A stretch of DNA of 64,000 nucleotides from Streptomyces katrae (lineage in GTDB: Bacteria > Actinomycetota > Actinomycetes > Streptomycetales > Streptomycetaceae): NCBI RefSeq assembly GCF_000717655.1, contig NZ_JNZY01000010.1, positions 434,001 to 498,000 on the forward strand, given 5' to 3'. Positions 32,626-40,160 of this stretch are shown here, one piece after another; the stretch's first letter is position 1; every line of letters starts with the position of its first letter. The translations under genes and the position numbers were made by a program. The notes under the pieces are model-generated. The model searched no databases, was not told the DNA's origin, and worked only from the letters and a program-made list of their open reading frames with translations.

Positions 32626-34923
32626 TCAGGGGGACGGGCTGACCTGGACCGTGGTCAGGGCGCCCCCGGAAGCCTCCTTCACCACGGCGATCCGGGTCCC
32701 GGTGTCCGGTACCTTCACGCCCACCTGCGGCAGGTCGGCGTTCCAGTAGCCGCCCCGCCGGTCGTCGAAGACCGGGACACCCGGCCGCGCCGGAATGAGC
32801 ACCGGTACGCCCGCCTTGTGCAGCACGATCTCGTCGCTCGGGCGCGTCGAGAACGTCGCGTCGAAGGTCTGCGCCCGTGCGTTGAGCAGCGTCCCGTCGG
32901 CGTTGCGCAGCGGCTCCGGTCGCGCGTCGACGGGGAGCAGCATCCCCGCGCCCGGGTGCGCCTTCGTGGTGTTGTCGCTGTACGCCGTGTCCCACAGCCA
33001 GATGAGCACACCCTGCTGGTACGGGTAGAACTCCACCGAGTCGTTCCCGGCGCCGAAGTTGTACGGGCCGGTCTTGAGGTAGGCCCCGTACCCGGTGTAG
33101 CGCCGGTTCTCGACCAGGTACGCCCGCGGGTGCTCCGCGGTGCCCGTACGGCCCTGCGTACGGGACCACTTCAGCGCGTTCCAGCCGTTCGAGCCCTGCT
33201 CGGCGCCGTCGCGCAGCACCTCCCGCTCACCCGCCGTGATCCGGATGTCGTCGAACGTGACGCCCTTGCCGTGCGTGTTGCCGTCCGAGGTCACCCGGAG
33301 GCGCAGCTGGACGCTGCGTCCGGCCAACCCGTCCAGCGGCACGGCGAGTTCGGTCCAGCCGCTCGAGGTGCCGGAGATCCCCTTCGCCGGGATCGCCGCG
33401 CCGCCGACCGTGCCCGGCAGCGGCGACCAGCTCGTGCCGCCGTCCGTCGAGGCCTCCACGGTCAGGAAGTCGAAGTCCTGCTCGATGTCGTACCAGACCC
33501 GGGCGTCGAGCCGGGCCGGCTGCCCCGCGCCCGAGAGGTCGGCCGTCCGGGTCAGGGTGTTGTCCATGAAGTCGCCGGTGCCGCTCCACCACTGGCTGGC
33601 GCCCTCGTACGGGTCGGCCAGATCGGTGCGGGTCACCGACGGCGGCAGATGCACCAACAACGCCTGTGGATCCTCGGTGTTGTAACCGGATACCCCGAGC
33701 ACGGCGCGCGTCTTGCGGCCCGCGTCGGCCTCGGTGTATTCGAGCCAGCCCAGTTGCAGCTTGCTCCAGGGGTCGAGGTCGCCGGGGTAGTCGCCGGTGG
33801 TGTTCCGGCCCTTGCCGAGGTAGGAGGCCGAGGACATCAGCGACCAGAAGTTGACGCTGTTGTCCCCGTCGGAGCTGTACAGGTCGGGCAGCCCGAGGTC
33901 GTGCCCGAACTCGTGGGCGAACAGGCCGACCCCGCTGTTCTCACCGCCGGTCAGGTAGTCGCCGGCCCAGATGCCGGAGTCGCCGACCGGGGTGCCGCCC
34001 GCCTTGTTGTCCGCAGGACCCGCGCTGCCGGCCTGGTCCCAGTACGCGAACCAGCGGTGCGCCCACACGGCGTCCTTGCCCTGTTCGCCGCCGCCCCAGG
34101 TCTGGTCCTTGCCCCCGTGGACGACGACGAGGTGGTCGAGATAGCCGTCCGGCTCGTCGAAGTCGCCGTCGTGGTCGGCGTCGTAGCGGTCCCATACGTC
34201 GTACTCGGCCAGCTGGGCCTTGATCTGCTCCGGGGTACGGCCCTTGGCGCGCTCGGTGTGGTACCAGGCGTTGGTGGCGTCGCGTACGAGGTCCCAGTTG
34301 GTGCGGCACTGGCCGGGCTCGGAGCAGTTGTCGGTCCCGTACCGGGCTTCGTTCCACGGCAGCCGTACCCAGTCGCTGACCTGGCCGTCCATGTCGTAGC
34401 GGCCGGAGGACTGCAGCCGGTAGTAGTTGCGGAGGGTGACGGCGCCGGGGTCGGTGCCGAAGAACTGCTGCTGGTAGTAGGCCTGGCTGAAGTCCTTGCG
34501 CCACAGGGTGTGGTTGTCGCTCTTCGCGGGCTTGCCGATGGTGTTGTGGCGGGGGCCCGGCGTGCCGCCGAAGCGCGGCTTGCCCTCGAACTCGGTGGTC
34601 GTGTCGACCTGATCGCCGAACTCGGCGAGGATCACGAAGACCTTGTCCTTGCGCTCCTGGGCGAGTTCGACGTACCGCTTGCCGACCGCGGCCCGGCGGG
34701 GGAGCGTGCCGTCCGCCTCCGCCGCGGTGGCGCCGGAGGCGACGCCCTCGAGCGCCTGACGGCGCAGGGTCTGGCGCTGGAGCTCCAGCGGGGCGGGCGG
34801 CGGGGCGGGAGAGAGTTCGGGGGCCGGCCGCGCCGCGGGGGGCGGCGGGGCGGGCGCGGCGAGCGCGGGGGTGGCGAGGAGGGCGAGGGATATCGCCGCT
34901 ACCACCGCGGGGAGTCTGCGCAA
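32626..34923 (-). CDS. Secreted M6-family / immune-inhibitor-A-like metalloprotease
   Basis: A 765-aa secreted zinc protease. The only fitting start is TTG 34923 with GAAAGG 9 nt upstream, giving a clean signal peptide (RRLPAVVAAISLALLATPALA). A Pro/Ala-rich propeptide follows. KVFVILAEFGDQ starts the M6 catalytic domain, and VGLFAHEFGHDLGLPDLY holds the HExxHxxGxxD zinc site (~residues 333-347). DADHDGDFDEPDGYLDH is a Ca-binding-like acidic loop. The C-terminal half contains MAM/jelly-roll-like beta modules (WYDIEQDFDFLTVEAS) as in immune inhibitor A. It would degrade extracellular protein. The promoter lies in the 240-bp divergent gap with padR. Confidence 0.9.
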   Translation of the reverse strand: MRRLPAVVAAISLALLATPALAAPAPPPPAARPAPELSPAPPPAPLELQRQTLRRQALEGVASGATAAEADGTLPRRAAVGKRYVELAQERKDKVFVILAEFGDQVDTTTEFEGKPRFGGTPGPRHNTIGKPAKSDNHTLWRKDFSQAYYQQQFFGTDPGAVTLRNYYRLQSSGRYDMDGQVSDWVRLPWNEARYGTDNCSEPGQCRTNWDLVRDATNAWYHTERAKGRTPEQIKAQLAEYDVWDRYDADHDGDFDEPDGYLDHLVVVHGGKDQTWGGGEQGKDAVWAHRWFAYWDQAGSAGPADNKAGGTPVGDSGIWAGDYLTGGENSGVGLFAHEFGHDLGLPDLYSSDGDNSVNFWSLMSSASYLGKGRNTTGDYPGDLDPWSKLQLGWLEYTEADAGRKTRAVLGVSGYNTEDPQALLVHLPPSVTRTDLADPYEGASQWWSGTGDFMDNTLTRTADLSGAGQPARLDARVWYDIEQDFDFLTVEASTDGGTSWSPLPGTVGGAAIPAKGISGTSSGWTELAVPLDGLAGRSVQLRLRVTSDGNTHGKGVTFDDIRITAGEREVLRDGAEQGSNGWNALKWSRTQGRTGTAEHPRAYLVENRRYTGYGAYLKTGPYNFGAGNDSVEFYPYQQGVLIWLWDTAYSDNTTKAHPGAGMLLPVDARPEPLRNADGTLLNARAQTFDATFSTRPSDEIVLHKAGVPVLIPARPGVPVFDDRRGGYWNADLPQVGVKVPDTGTRIAVVKEASGGALTTVQVSPSP

Positions 34924-35132
34924 CGTGGCTGACCTTTCGGTGAGTTCGGTCGAAGCGCAGGTAATATTTCACATGTCACAGGTGACGGCTAGAGTGCCGG
35001 AGCTGTGAGGCGTTCGCCGCGGTGGCGCGCCGCCGTGAGTGGCCCGGACGTGTCCATCCGGTCCCGCTTCCGGGTGCGGGCCGCCCCGCCGGCCGTGCGT
35101 GAGCCGCGTCTCACCCGGGCGCTGCGGCTTGT

Positions 35133-35152
35133 CTATGCAACGAGTTGCATAG
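35133..35152 (+). promoter_or_regulatory. Palindromic PadR-type operator upstream of its regulator gene
   Basis: CTATGCAAC-GA-GTTGCATAG is a perfect 9-bp inverted repeat with a 2-bp spacer. It ends 13 bp before ATG 35166, between the promoter region and the ribosome site. Many PadR regulators bind such ATGCAACxxGTTGCAT-like palindromes in their own promoters, so autorepression is likely. A second, weaker inverted repeat (GTCAC-AG-GTGAC, 34975-34986) lies in the same divergent gap nearer the protease. Confidence 0.65.
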
Positions 35153-35165
35153 AAGGATCGGGGGT

Positions 35166-35732
35166 ATGGCGCTCGAACACGCGATCCTCGTCTCGCTGCT
35201 GGAGAAGCCGGGTTCAGGCTACGAGCTGGCCCGGCGCTTCGAGCGGTCCATCGGCTATTTCTGGACCGCCACCCATCAGCAGATCTACCGCGTCCTCAAG
35301 CGCATGGAGGCCGACGGCCTGCTCGCCGTCCGTGAGGTGGAGCAGCAGGGCCGGCCGGACAAGAAGGAGTACTCCGTCGCCGGCCCCGGCCGCGCCGCCC
35401 TCTCCCGGTGGCTGCACGAGCCGATCGAACCCGAGAGCCTCCGGCACGACCTCGCCGTGAAGATCCGCGGAGCCGCCTTCGACGACCCGGCCGCACTCGT
35501 CCACGAGGTCGAGCGGCACCGCCAGGTCCACCGCGACCGACTCGCCCACTACCTCGCCGGGGAACTGCGCGACTTCACCGGGCCCGAGGCCCCCGCACCA
35601 CCCGACGCCGGCCAGGAACTGCAGCACGTCGTGCTCCGCGGCGGCATCGCGTACGAACGCATGACGATCGCCTGGCTCGACGACGTGCTCGCCACCGTCC
35701 ACCGGCTCGCCGCGCACCGCCCGCGCAGCTGA
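35166..35732 (+). CDS. PadR-family transcriptional regulator
   Basis: A 188-aa repressor. ATG 35166 is preceded by a GGATCGGGGG purine run; an earlier in-frame start at 35145 would lie inside the operator palindrome. Residues ~1-80 form the winged helix (LEHAILVSLLEKPGSGYELARRF, HQQIYRVLKRMEADGLL, RPDKKEYSVAGPGRAALSRWL). The C-terminal half is the long-helix PadR_2 dimerisation domain (VHEVERHRQVHRDRLAHYL). The next co-directional gene, 70 bp downstream, encodes an acyl-CoA dehydrogenase and is the probable regulated partner; the divergent protease gene is an alternative target. The ligand is unknown. Confidence 0.9.
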   Translation: MALEHAILVSLLEKPGSGYELARRFERSIGYFWTATHQQIYRVLKRMEADGLLAVREVEQQGRPDKKEYSVAGPGRAALSRWLHEPIEPESLRHDLAVKIRGAAFDDPAALVHEVERHRQVHRDRLAHYLAGELRDFTGPEAPAPPDAGQELQHVVLRGGIAYERMTIAWLDDVLATVHRLAAHRPRS

Positions 35733-35802
35733 ACCCTCCCCTCCCCGCGTCCGGAACCAGCACCCTTCACCCCTCGACCCGACCCTCGGAAGGCGGACCT
35801 CC

Positions 35803-37524
35803 ATGGCCGACGCCCTGCTGTTCAACCCGCGCACCTACGACCCGCAGCACTTCGACCCCGAGACCCGCAGGCTGCTGCGCGCCACCGTCGACTGGTTCGA
35901 GGAGCGCGGCAAGCGCAAGCTGATCGAGGACTACCGCACGCGCGCCTGGCTGGGCGACTTCCTCGCCTTCTCCGCCAAGGAAGGCCTGTTCGCCACCTTC
36001 CTCACCCCGGCCTCCGCCGCCGACGGCCACGCCGACAAGCGCTGGGACACCGCCCGGATCGCCGCCCTCAACGAGATCTTCGGGTTCTACGGCCTCGACT
36101 ACTGGTACGCGTGGCAGGTGACCATCCTCGGCCTCGGCCCCGTCTGGCAGAGCGACAACGCCGCCGTCCGCGCCCGCGCCGCCGAACTCCTCTCCCAGGG
36201 CGAGGTCTCCGCCTTCGGCCTGTCGGAAAAGGCGCACGGCGCCGACATCTACTCCACCGACATGCTGCTGGAGCCCGACGGGAACGGCGGATTCCGGGCC
36301 ACCGGCTCCAAGTACTACATCGGCAACGGCAACGCAGCCGCTCTCGTCTCCGTCTTCGGCCGCCGCACCGACGTCGAGGGCCCGGACGGTTACGTCTTCT
36401 TCGCCGCCGACAGCCGCCACCCGGCCTACCACCTGGTGAAGAACGTCGTCGACTCCTCCAAGTACGTCAGCGAGTTCCGCCTCGAGGACTACCCGGTCGG
36501 CCCGGAGGACGTCCTGCACACCGGCCGCGCCGCCTTCGACGCCGCCCTCAACACCGTCAACGTCGGCAAGTTCAACCTCTGCACCGCCTCGATCGGCATC
36601 TGCGAGCACGCGATGTACGAGGCCGTCACCCACGCGCAGAACCGCATCCTGTACGGCCGCCCCGTCACGGCCTTCCCGCACGTGCGCCGTGAGCTGACCG
36701 ACGCGTACGTCCGTCTCGTCGGGATGAAGCTGTTCAGTGACCGCGCCGTCGACTACTTCCGCACCGCGGGCCCCGACGACCGCCGTTACCTCCTCTTCAA
36801 CCCGATGACGAAGATGAAGGTGACCACGGAGGGCGAGAAGGTCGTCGACCTGATGTGGGACGTCATCGCCGCCAAGGGCTTCGAGAAGGACAACTACTTC
36901 GCCCAGGCCGCCGTCGAGATCCGCGGGCTGCCCAAGCTGGAGGGGACGGTCCACGTCAACCTCGCGCTGATCCTCAAGTTCATGCGCAACCACCTGCTGG
37001 ACCCCGCCGAGTACGCGCCCGTCCCGACCCGCCTCGACGCGGCCGACGACGACTTCCTCTTCCGGCAGGGCCCGGCCCGGGGCCTCGGCTCCGTACGCTT
37101 CCACGACTGGCGCCCCGCCTTCGACGCGTACGCGGCCCTGCCCAACGTCGCCCGCTTCCGCGAGCAGGCGGACGCGCTGTGCACGTTCGTCACCACCGCG
37201 GCCCCCGACGAGGAGCAGAGCCGCGACCTGGACCTCCTGCTCGCCGTCGGCCAGCTCTTCGCGCTGGTCGTCCACGGCCAGCTGATCCTGGAGCAGGCGC
37301 AGCTGACCGGCCTGGACGAGGACGTGCTGGACGAGCTGTTCGCGGTCCTCGTCCGCGACTTCTCCGCGCACTCCGTCGAGCTGCACGGCAAGGACTCCGC
37401 CACCGAGGAGCAGCAGGACTGGGCCATGGGCGCGATCCGGCGTCCGGTCATCGACGCAGCCCGCTCCGCCCGGGTGTGGGACCGTGTCGAGGCGCTGTCC
37501 GGGGCGTACGAGATGGCCCCGTAA
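35803..37524 (+). CDS. Acyl-CoA dehydrogenase family flavoenzyme
   Basis: A 573-aa FAD enzyme with GGAAGG upstream of ATG 35803. SEKAHGADIYSTDM is the flavin-binding loop (cf. TEPxxGSD). GSKYYIGNGNAAALVSVFGR is the middle beta domain. FNLCTASIGICEHAMYEAVTHAQNRI and LYGRPVTAFPHVRREL form the C-terminal helical bundle with the Arg that contacts FAD. It is longer than typical ACADs (~390 aa) because of an N-terminal helical part and a C-terminal helical extension after LDPAEY. The substrate is a CoA thioester; chain preference cannot be told. It is likely co-regulated with padR. Confidence 0.87.
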   Translation: MADALLFNPRTYDPQHFDPETRRLLRATVDWFEERGKRKLIEDYRTRAWLGDFLAFSAKEGLFATFLTPASAADGHADKRWDTARIAALNEIFGFYGLDYWYAWQVTILGLGPVWQSDNAAVRARAAELLSQGEVSAFGLSEKAHGADIYSTDMLLEPDGNGGFRATGSKYYIGNGNAAALVSVFGRRTDVEGPDGYVFFAADSRHPAYHLVKNVVDSSKYVSEFRLEDYPVGPEDVLHTGRAAFDAALNTVNVGKFNLCTASIGICEHAMYEAVTHAQNRILYGRPVTAFPHVRRELTDAYVRLVGMKLFSDRAVDYFRTAGPDDRRYLLFNPMTKMKVTTEGEKVVDLMWDVIAAKGFEKDNYFAQAAVEIRGLPKLEGTVHVNLALILKFMRNHLLDPAEYAPVPTRLDAADDDFLFRQGPARGLGSVRFHDWRPAFDAYAALPNVARFREQADALCTFVTTAAPDEEQSRDLDLLLAVGQLFALVVHGQLILEQAQLTGLDEDVLDELFAVLVRDFSAHSVELHGKDSATEEQQDWAMGAIRRPVIDAARSARVWDRVEALSGAYEMAP

Positions 37525-37634
37525 CGCCGGCAGCACAGCAGCCGCTCCGGCCCACCACCGCGACGCCCGCGCGGTGGTGGGCCGAGCCGTCACCTCGGGC
37601 GGCCGCCCCCGGCCCGGGGACGCGGCCCGGCCCG

Positions 37635-37640
37635 TAGCGT
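37635..37640 (+). promoter_or_regulatory. -10 box TAGCGT before a leaderless small gene
   Basis: TAGCGT is followed by exactly six bases and ATG 37647. The same geometry recurs 186 bp later for the aldo/keto reductase, which strengthens both assignments. Confidence 0.45.
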
Positions 37641-37646
37641 GGTGGC

Positions 37647-37823
37647 ATGACTACGAAGCCGACCCGTGCGAGCGGACCGAAGGTGCCGCCCTCCTACCCG
37701 CCCAGGACACCTCCGCCGCAGAAGAAGCCCGTGGAAGCCCCGCGCCCCCGGCCCGCCACGAAGCCGGCGGCCCGGACGCCGGCCCGCGGAGCCCGGATAC
37801 GGGGCGGCGCAGCGACCTCGTAG
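37647..37823 (+). CDS. Small basic, proline-rich protein of unknown function (58 aa)
   Basis: The 58-codon frame from ATG 37647 to TAG 37823 has Streptomyces-like GC-rich third positions and its own leaderless -10 box. The product is extremely Pro/Lys/Arg/Ala-rich (PRTPPPQKKPVE, PRPATKPAARTPARGARIRG), disordered and strongly basic, which could suit nucleic-acid or surface binding. No family was recognised. Its TAG stop forms the first three bases of the -10 box of the next gene. It could be a chance frame, but promoter, codon use and spacing speak for it. Confidence 0.45.
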   Translation: MTTKPTRASGPKVPPSYPPRTPPPQKKPVEAPRPRPATKPAARTPARGARIRGGAATS

Positions 37824-37826
37824 GGT
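37821..37826 (+). promoter_or_regulatory. -10 box TAGGGT of the leaderless aldo/keto reductase gene
   Basis: TAGGGT is followed by GGCCGG and ATG 37833. The box overlaps the TAG stop of the preceding small frame. Confidence 0.55.
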
Positions 37827-37832
37827 GGCCGG

Positions 37833-38792
37833 ATGGCGATCACACCACCGGAGAAGGACGGCACCCGGCTGCTGTACGGATGCATGGCGCTCGGCGGCAG
37901 CTGGGACACCGATACGTACGGCCCCGCCGACATCGATGAGGCGGAGGCGGCGATCGCGGCGGCGCTGGACAGCGGAATCGACACCTTCGACCATGCCGAC
38001 ATCTACCGGCGCGGCAAGGCGGAGGCCGTCTTCGGAGAGGTCATGGCCCGCACCCCCGGCCTCCGCGAGCGGATCGTGCTCCAGACGAAGTGCGGGATCC
38101 GGCTGGCGGACGGCGACCTCCCGGGCATGTACGACCTGCGCGGCCCCTCCGTCGTCCGGCGCGTCGAGGAGAGCCTCGGCCGCCTGCGCACCGACGTCAT
38201 CGACGTGCTGCTCCTGCACCGGCCCGACCCGCTGGCCGCCCCGGAGGACATCGCGGCGGCCCTCACCTCGCTGCGGGACCAAGGACTGGTCCGCCGGTTC
38301 GGCGTCTCGAACATGAACGCCGCGCAGATCGCCGCCCTCCAGCGGCATCTGGAGTTCCCGCTGGTCGCCAACCAGTTGGAGATGAGCCTGGACCGGCGGG
38401 ACTGGCTCGAGGACGGCGTCGTCGTCAACACGGCCGCGGCGGCGGGCAACGGCTTCCCGGCCGGGACGCTCGAGTACTGCCTGGAGAACGGTGTCCGCCT
38501 CCAGGCCTGGGGCGCGCTGGCGCAGGGCCGGTTCACCGGCCGGCAGGAGAGCCCCGAGCAGCATGCAACGGCCCGCCTCGTGCGGTCGCTGGCCGATGCC
38601 AAGGGCACGACGCCGCAGACGGTACTGCTGTGGTGGCTGCAGCGGCATCCCGCACGGGTGGCCCCCGTCGTGGGCAGCGGCCGCCCCGAGCGGATCCGGG
38701 CCTGCCGCGACGCGGCGCTGCGCGAACCGGACCTCACGCACGAGGAGTGGTACGAGCTGTGGATCGCCGCCCGCGGAGCCCCGCTGCCGTAG
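37833..38792 (+). CDS. Aldo/keto reductase (YdhF-like)
   Basis: A 319-aa NADPH-dependent AKR with a TIM-barrel motif set. LYGCMALGG, then GIDTFDHADIYRRGKAEAVFGEVM contains the catalytic Asp and Tyr. VLQTKCGIR carries the catalytic Lys. DVLLLHRPDPL has the barrel His, GVSNMNAAQI follows, and the C-terminal LWWLQRHPARVAPVVGSGRPERI binds the cofactor phosphate. The IDxLLLHRPDPL...WGAL form is that of E. coli YdhF-type enzymes. It reduces an unknown carbonyl. It is transcribed alone, leaderless. Confidence 0.9.
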   Translation: MAITPPEKDGTRLLYGCMALGGSWDTDTYGPADIDEAEAAIAAALDSGIDTFDHADIYRRGKAEAVFGEVMARTPGLRERIVLQTKCGIRLADGDLPGMYDLRGPSVVRRVEESLGRLRTDVIDVLLLHRPDPLAAPEDIAAALTSLRDQGLVRRFGVSNMNAAQIAALQRHLEFPLVANQLEMSLDRRDWLEDGVVVNTAAAAGNGFPAGTLEYCLENGVRLQAWGALAQGRFTGRQESPEQHATARLVRSLADAKGTTPQTVLLWWLQRHPARVAPVVGSGRPERIRACRDAALREPDLTHEEWYELWIAARGAPLP

Positions 38793-38840
38793 CGGGGCCG
38801 CCCGGCGGGCCGGCGGTGTGAGGGTGTCAGGGTCCGGCGG

Positions 38841-39107
38841 TCAGATGCTCCACGACCAGGTCTGGTCCGCGCTGACCACCCAGGCGAGGACGACGAGGTC
38901 GGCGACGCCCAGGGCGAGACCGAGCCGGGCGCGCCCGGGACGGCTCGTACCGCGGTGCAGGGCGAGGGCGGCGAGGACGATCGCGGTCGGCCCGAGGAAC
39001 AGGTTCATCGCGAGGAGGCCGATCAGGCCGAACACGAACGAGGCCACCGCCATGCCGTCGGCCTGACGGACGACGGGGGCGGGGAGCGCGGTACCGCGGG
39101 AATTCAT
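38841..39107 (-). CDS. Small DUF4190-like membrane protein
   Basis: An 88-aa protein with ADGMAVASFVFGLIGLLAMN (helix 1), a PTAIVLAALALHRG turn and ARLGLALGVADLVVLAWVV (helix 2), the pattern of DUF4190 proteins (GxAIASLVLGIxG...GxxALxLG). ATG 39107 overlaps the stop of the preceding 60-aa gene by ATGA. Function is unknown. Divergent from a FabR-like regulator, the pair may respond to membrane-lipid state, but that is inference. Confidence 0.75.
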   Translation of the reverse strand: MNSRGTALPAPVVRQADGMAVASFVFGLIGLLAMNLFLGPTAIVLAALALHRGTSRPGRARLGLALGVADLVVLAWVVSADQTWSWSI

Positions 39108-39286
39108 GATCGTCCTTCCTGTCGGCCGGTCGGTCGGTGGCGCCGGGTGGTCCGCTCGCGCACCGCGAAGACCAGCAGCCAGCAGGCGATCGCGGCGGTG
39201 GCGGCGAGGGATATGTCGACGGGCACATGGGCCACGGTTCCCAGGACGACCCCCATCAGCATGAGGGCCGCTATCAGGAAGAGCAT
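39104..39286 (-). CDS. 60-aa membrane protein
   Basis: ATG 39286 has GGAGG 7 nt upstream. The protein is MLFLIAALMLMGVVLGTVAH followed by a second hydrophobic helix (SLAATAAIACWLLVFAV) and a basic tail (RERTTRRHRPTGRQEGRS). It is the first gene of a two-gene unit with the DUF4190-like gene (ATGA overlap) and is driven from the divergent gap shared with the TetR-type regulator. No known family was recognised. Confidence 0.68.
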   Translation of the reverse strand: MLFLIAALMLMGVVLGTVAHVPVDISLAATAAIACWLLVFAVRERTTRRHRPTGRQEGRS

Positions 39287-39333
39287 CGTGCTACCTCCAT
39301 CGTGCTCACTCCAAAAATAGGAGACAGTTGTGC

Positions 39334-39347
39334 ACTGACTGCTCAGT
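39334..39347. promoter_or_regulatory. Inverted repeat ACTGA-N4-TCAGT in the divergent regulator gap
   Basis: ACTGA (39334-39338) and TCAGT (39343-39347) lie between the minus-strand membrane-protein pair and the plus-strand TetR gene. They fall in a stretch that is AT-richer than its flanks and would overlap promoter elements of the minus-strand pair (TTTAGAC then ACAACT read on minus). A TetR-type operator is a reasonable inference. Confidence 0.45.
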
Positions 39348-39395
39348 CTAAATGCAAGCGCGGGGATTCGGGGAATCGGGGGTTGACTTTTCGTC

Positions 39396-40031
39396 ATGAG
39401 TGAGACCATCGGGGCACGCCAGGCCCAACGGCACAAAACCCGCAGGGCCTTGCTGGACGCAGCGCTGTCGCTGCTGGAGGAGCAGGGCCTCGGCAGCCTC
39501 GGCCTGCGGGAGGTGACCCGCGTCGCGGGAGTCACCCCGACAGCCTTCTACCGGCACTTCCGCGACACCGAAGAGCTCGGCATCGCGCTGGTGGACGAGG
39601 CGTTGCAGAGCCTGCACGGCACCGTCCGCTCGACCCTCACCGCCTCCGGAGACGCGGAGCAGCGGATCGACACGACCGTGGGCCTGATGGCCGAACTCGT
39701 ACGGGAGTACCCCGGGCACATCCGGTTCATCGTGCGGGAACGGCACGGCGGCGTGCGCCGGGTGCGCGAGGCGGTGGCGGGCCAGCTCGACGCGTTCGCC
39801 GACGAGGTGGCCGAACGCCTGGGCGCCGATCCGCTGAGTGCGGGCTGGAGCGGGGACGACCTGCTCATGCTGGCACGCCTGTACGTCGACCACATGGTGA
39901 TGACGGTTTCCGCCTACCTGGCCGCCGGCCCGGAGGGCGAGGAGTGGGCGGCGGTCACGCGTACCGCCCGTCGCCAACTCCGGCTGATCCACACGGGGCG
40001 GCTGAACTGGACCCCCGAACGGCTCCGCTAG
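39396..40031 (+). CDS. TetR-family regulator, FabR-like
   Basis: A 211-aa repressor. RQAQRHKTRRALLDAALSLL, GSLGLREVTRVAGVTPTAFYR and HFRDTEELGIALVDE form the N-terminal helix-turn-helix, very close in pattern to E. coli FabR ([21 protein letters not shown]). The C-terminal half has FIVRERHGGVRRVREAV, also a FabR-like feature (LLLRERSG...FRAAV). FabR relatives sense acyl-CoA/ACP and control unsaturated fatty-acid genes. Here the divergent targets are two tiny membrane proteins, so the response may concern the membrane. Assignment to TetR is firm, to FabR-like moderate. Confidence 0.86.
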   Translation: MSETIGARQAQRHKTRRALLDAALSLLEEQGLGSLGLREVTRVAGVTPTAFYRHFRDTEELGIALVDEALQSLHGTVRSTLTASGDAEQRIDTTVGLMAELVREYPGHIRFIVRERHGGVRRVREAVAGQLDAFADEVAERLGADPLSAGWSGDDLLMLARLYVDHMVMTVSAYLAAGPEGEEWAAVTRTARRQLRLIHTGRLNWTPERLR

Positions 40032-40039
40032 CGTCGTCC

Positions 40040-40069
40040 GATCACGATTGATCACGATTGATCACGATG
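40040..40069 (+). repeat. Three tandem 10-bp repeats (GATCACGATT)
   Basis: GATCACGATT occurs at 40040-40049 and 40050-40059, and GATCACGATG at 40060-40069, nine bases after the TetR stop and about 90 bp upstream of the kinase gene. The period of 10 bp places each copy on the same DNA face. It could be a protein-binding array for the kinase promoter or a slippage product. Confidence 0.6.
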
Positions 40070-40160
40070 TCCGACGGGGACGTGGAAGCTCGCTAGCGCC
40101 CAAGTATCCTCAGCCGGACGGACTTTGGCTGACCACCAGCGAACCGGGACAGGGGCAGAT

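Noticed and set aside
34975..34986. GTCAC-AG-GTGAC as a second PadR operator
   Set aside because: Its sequence differs from the strong palindrome at 35133 and it is short enough to occur by chance.
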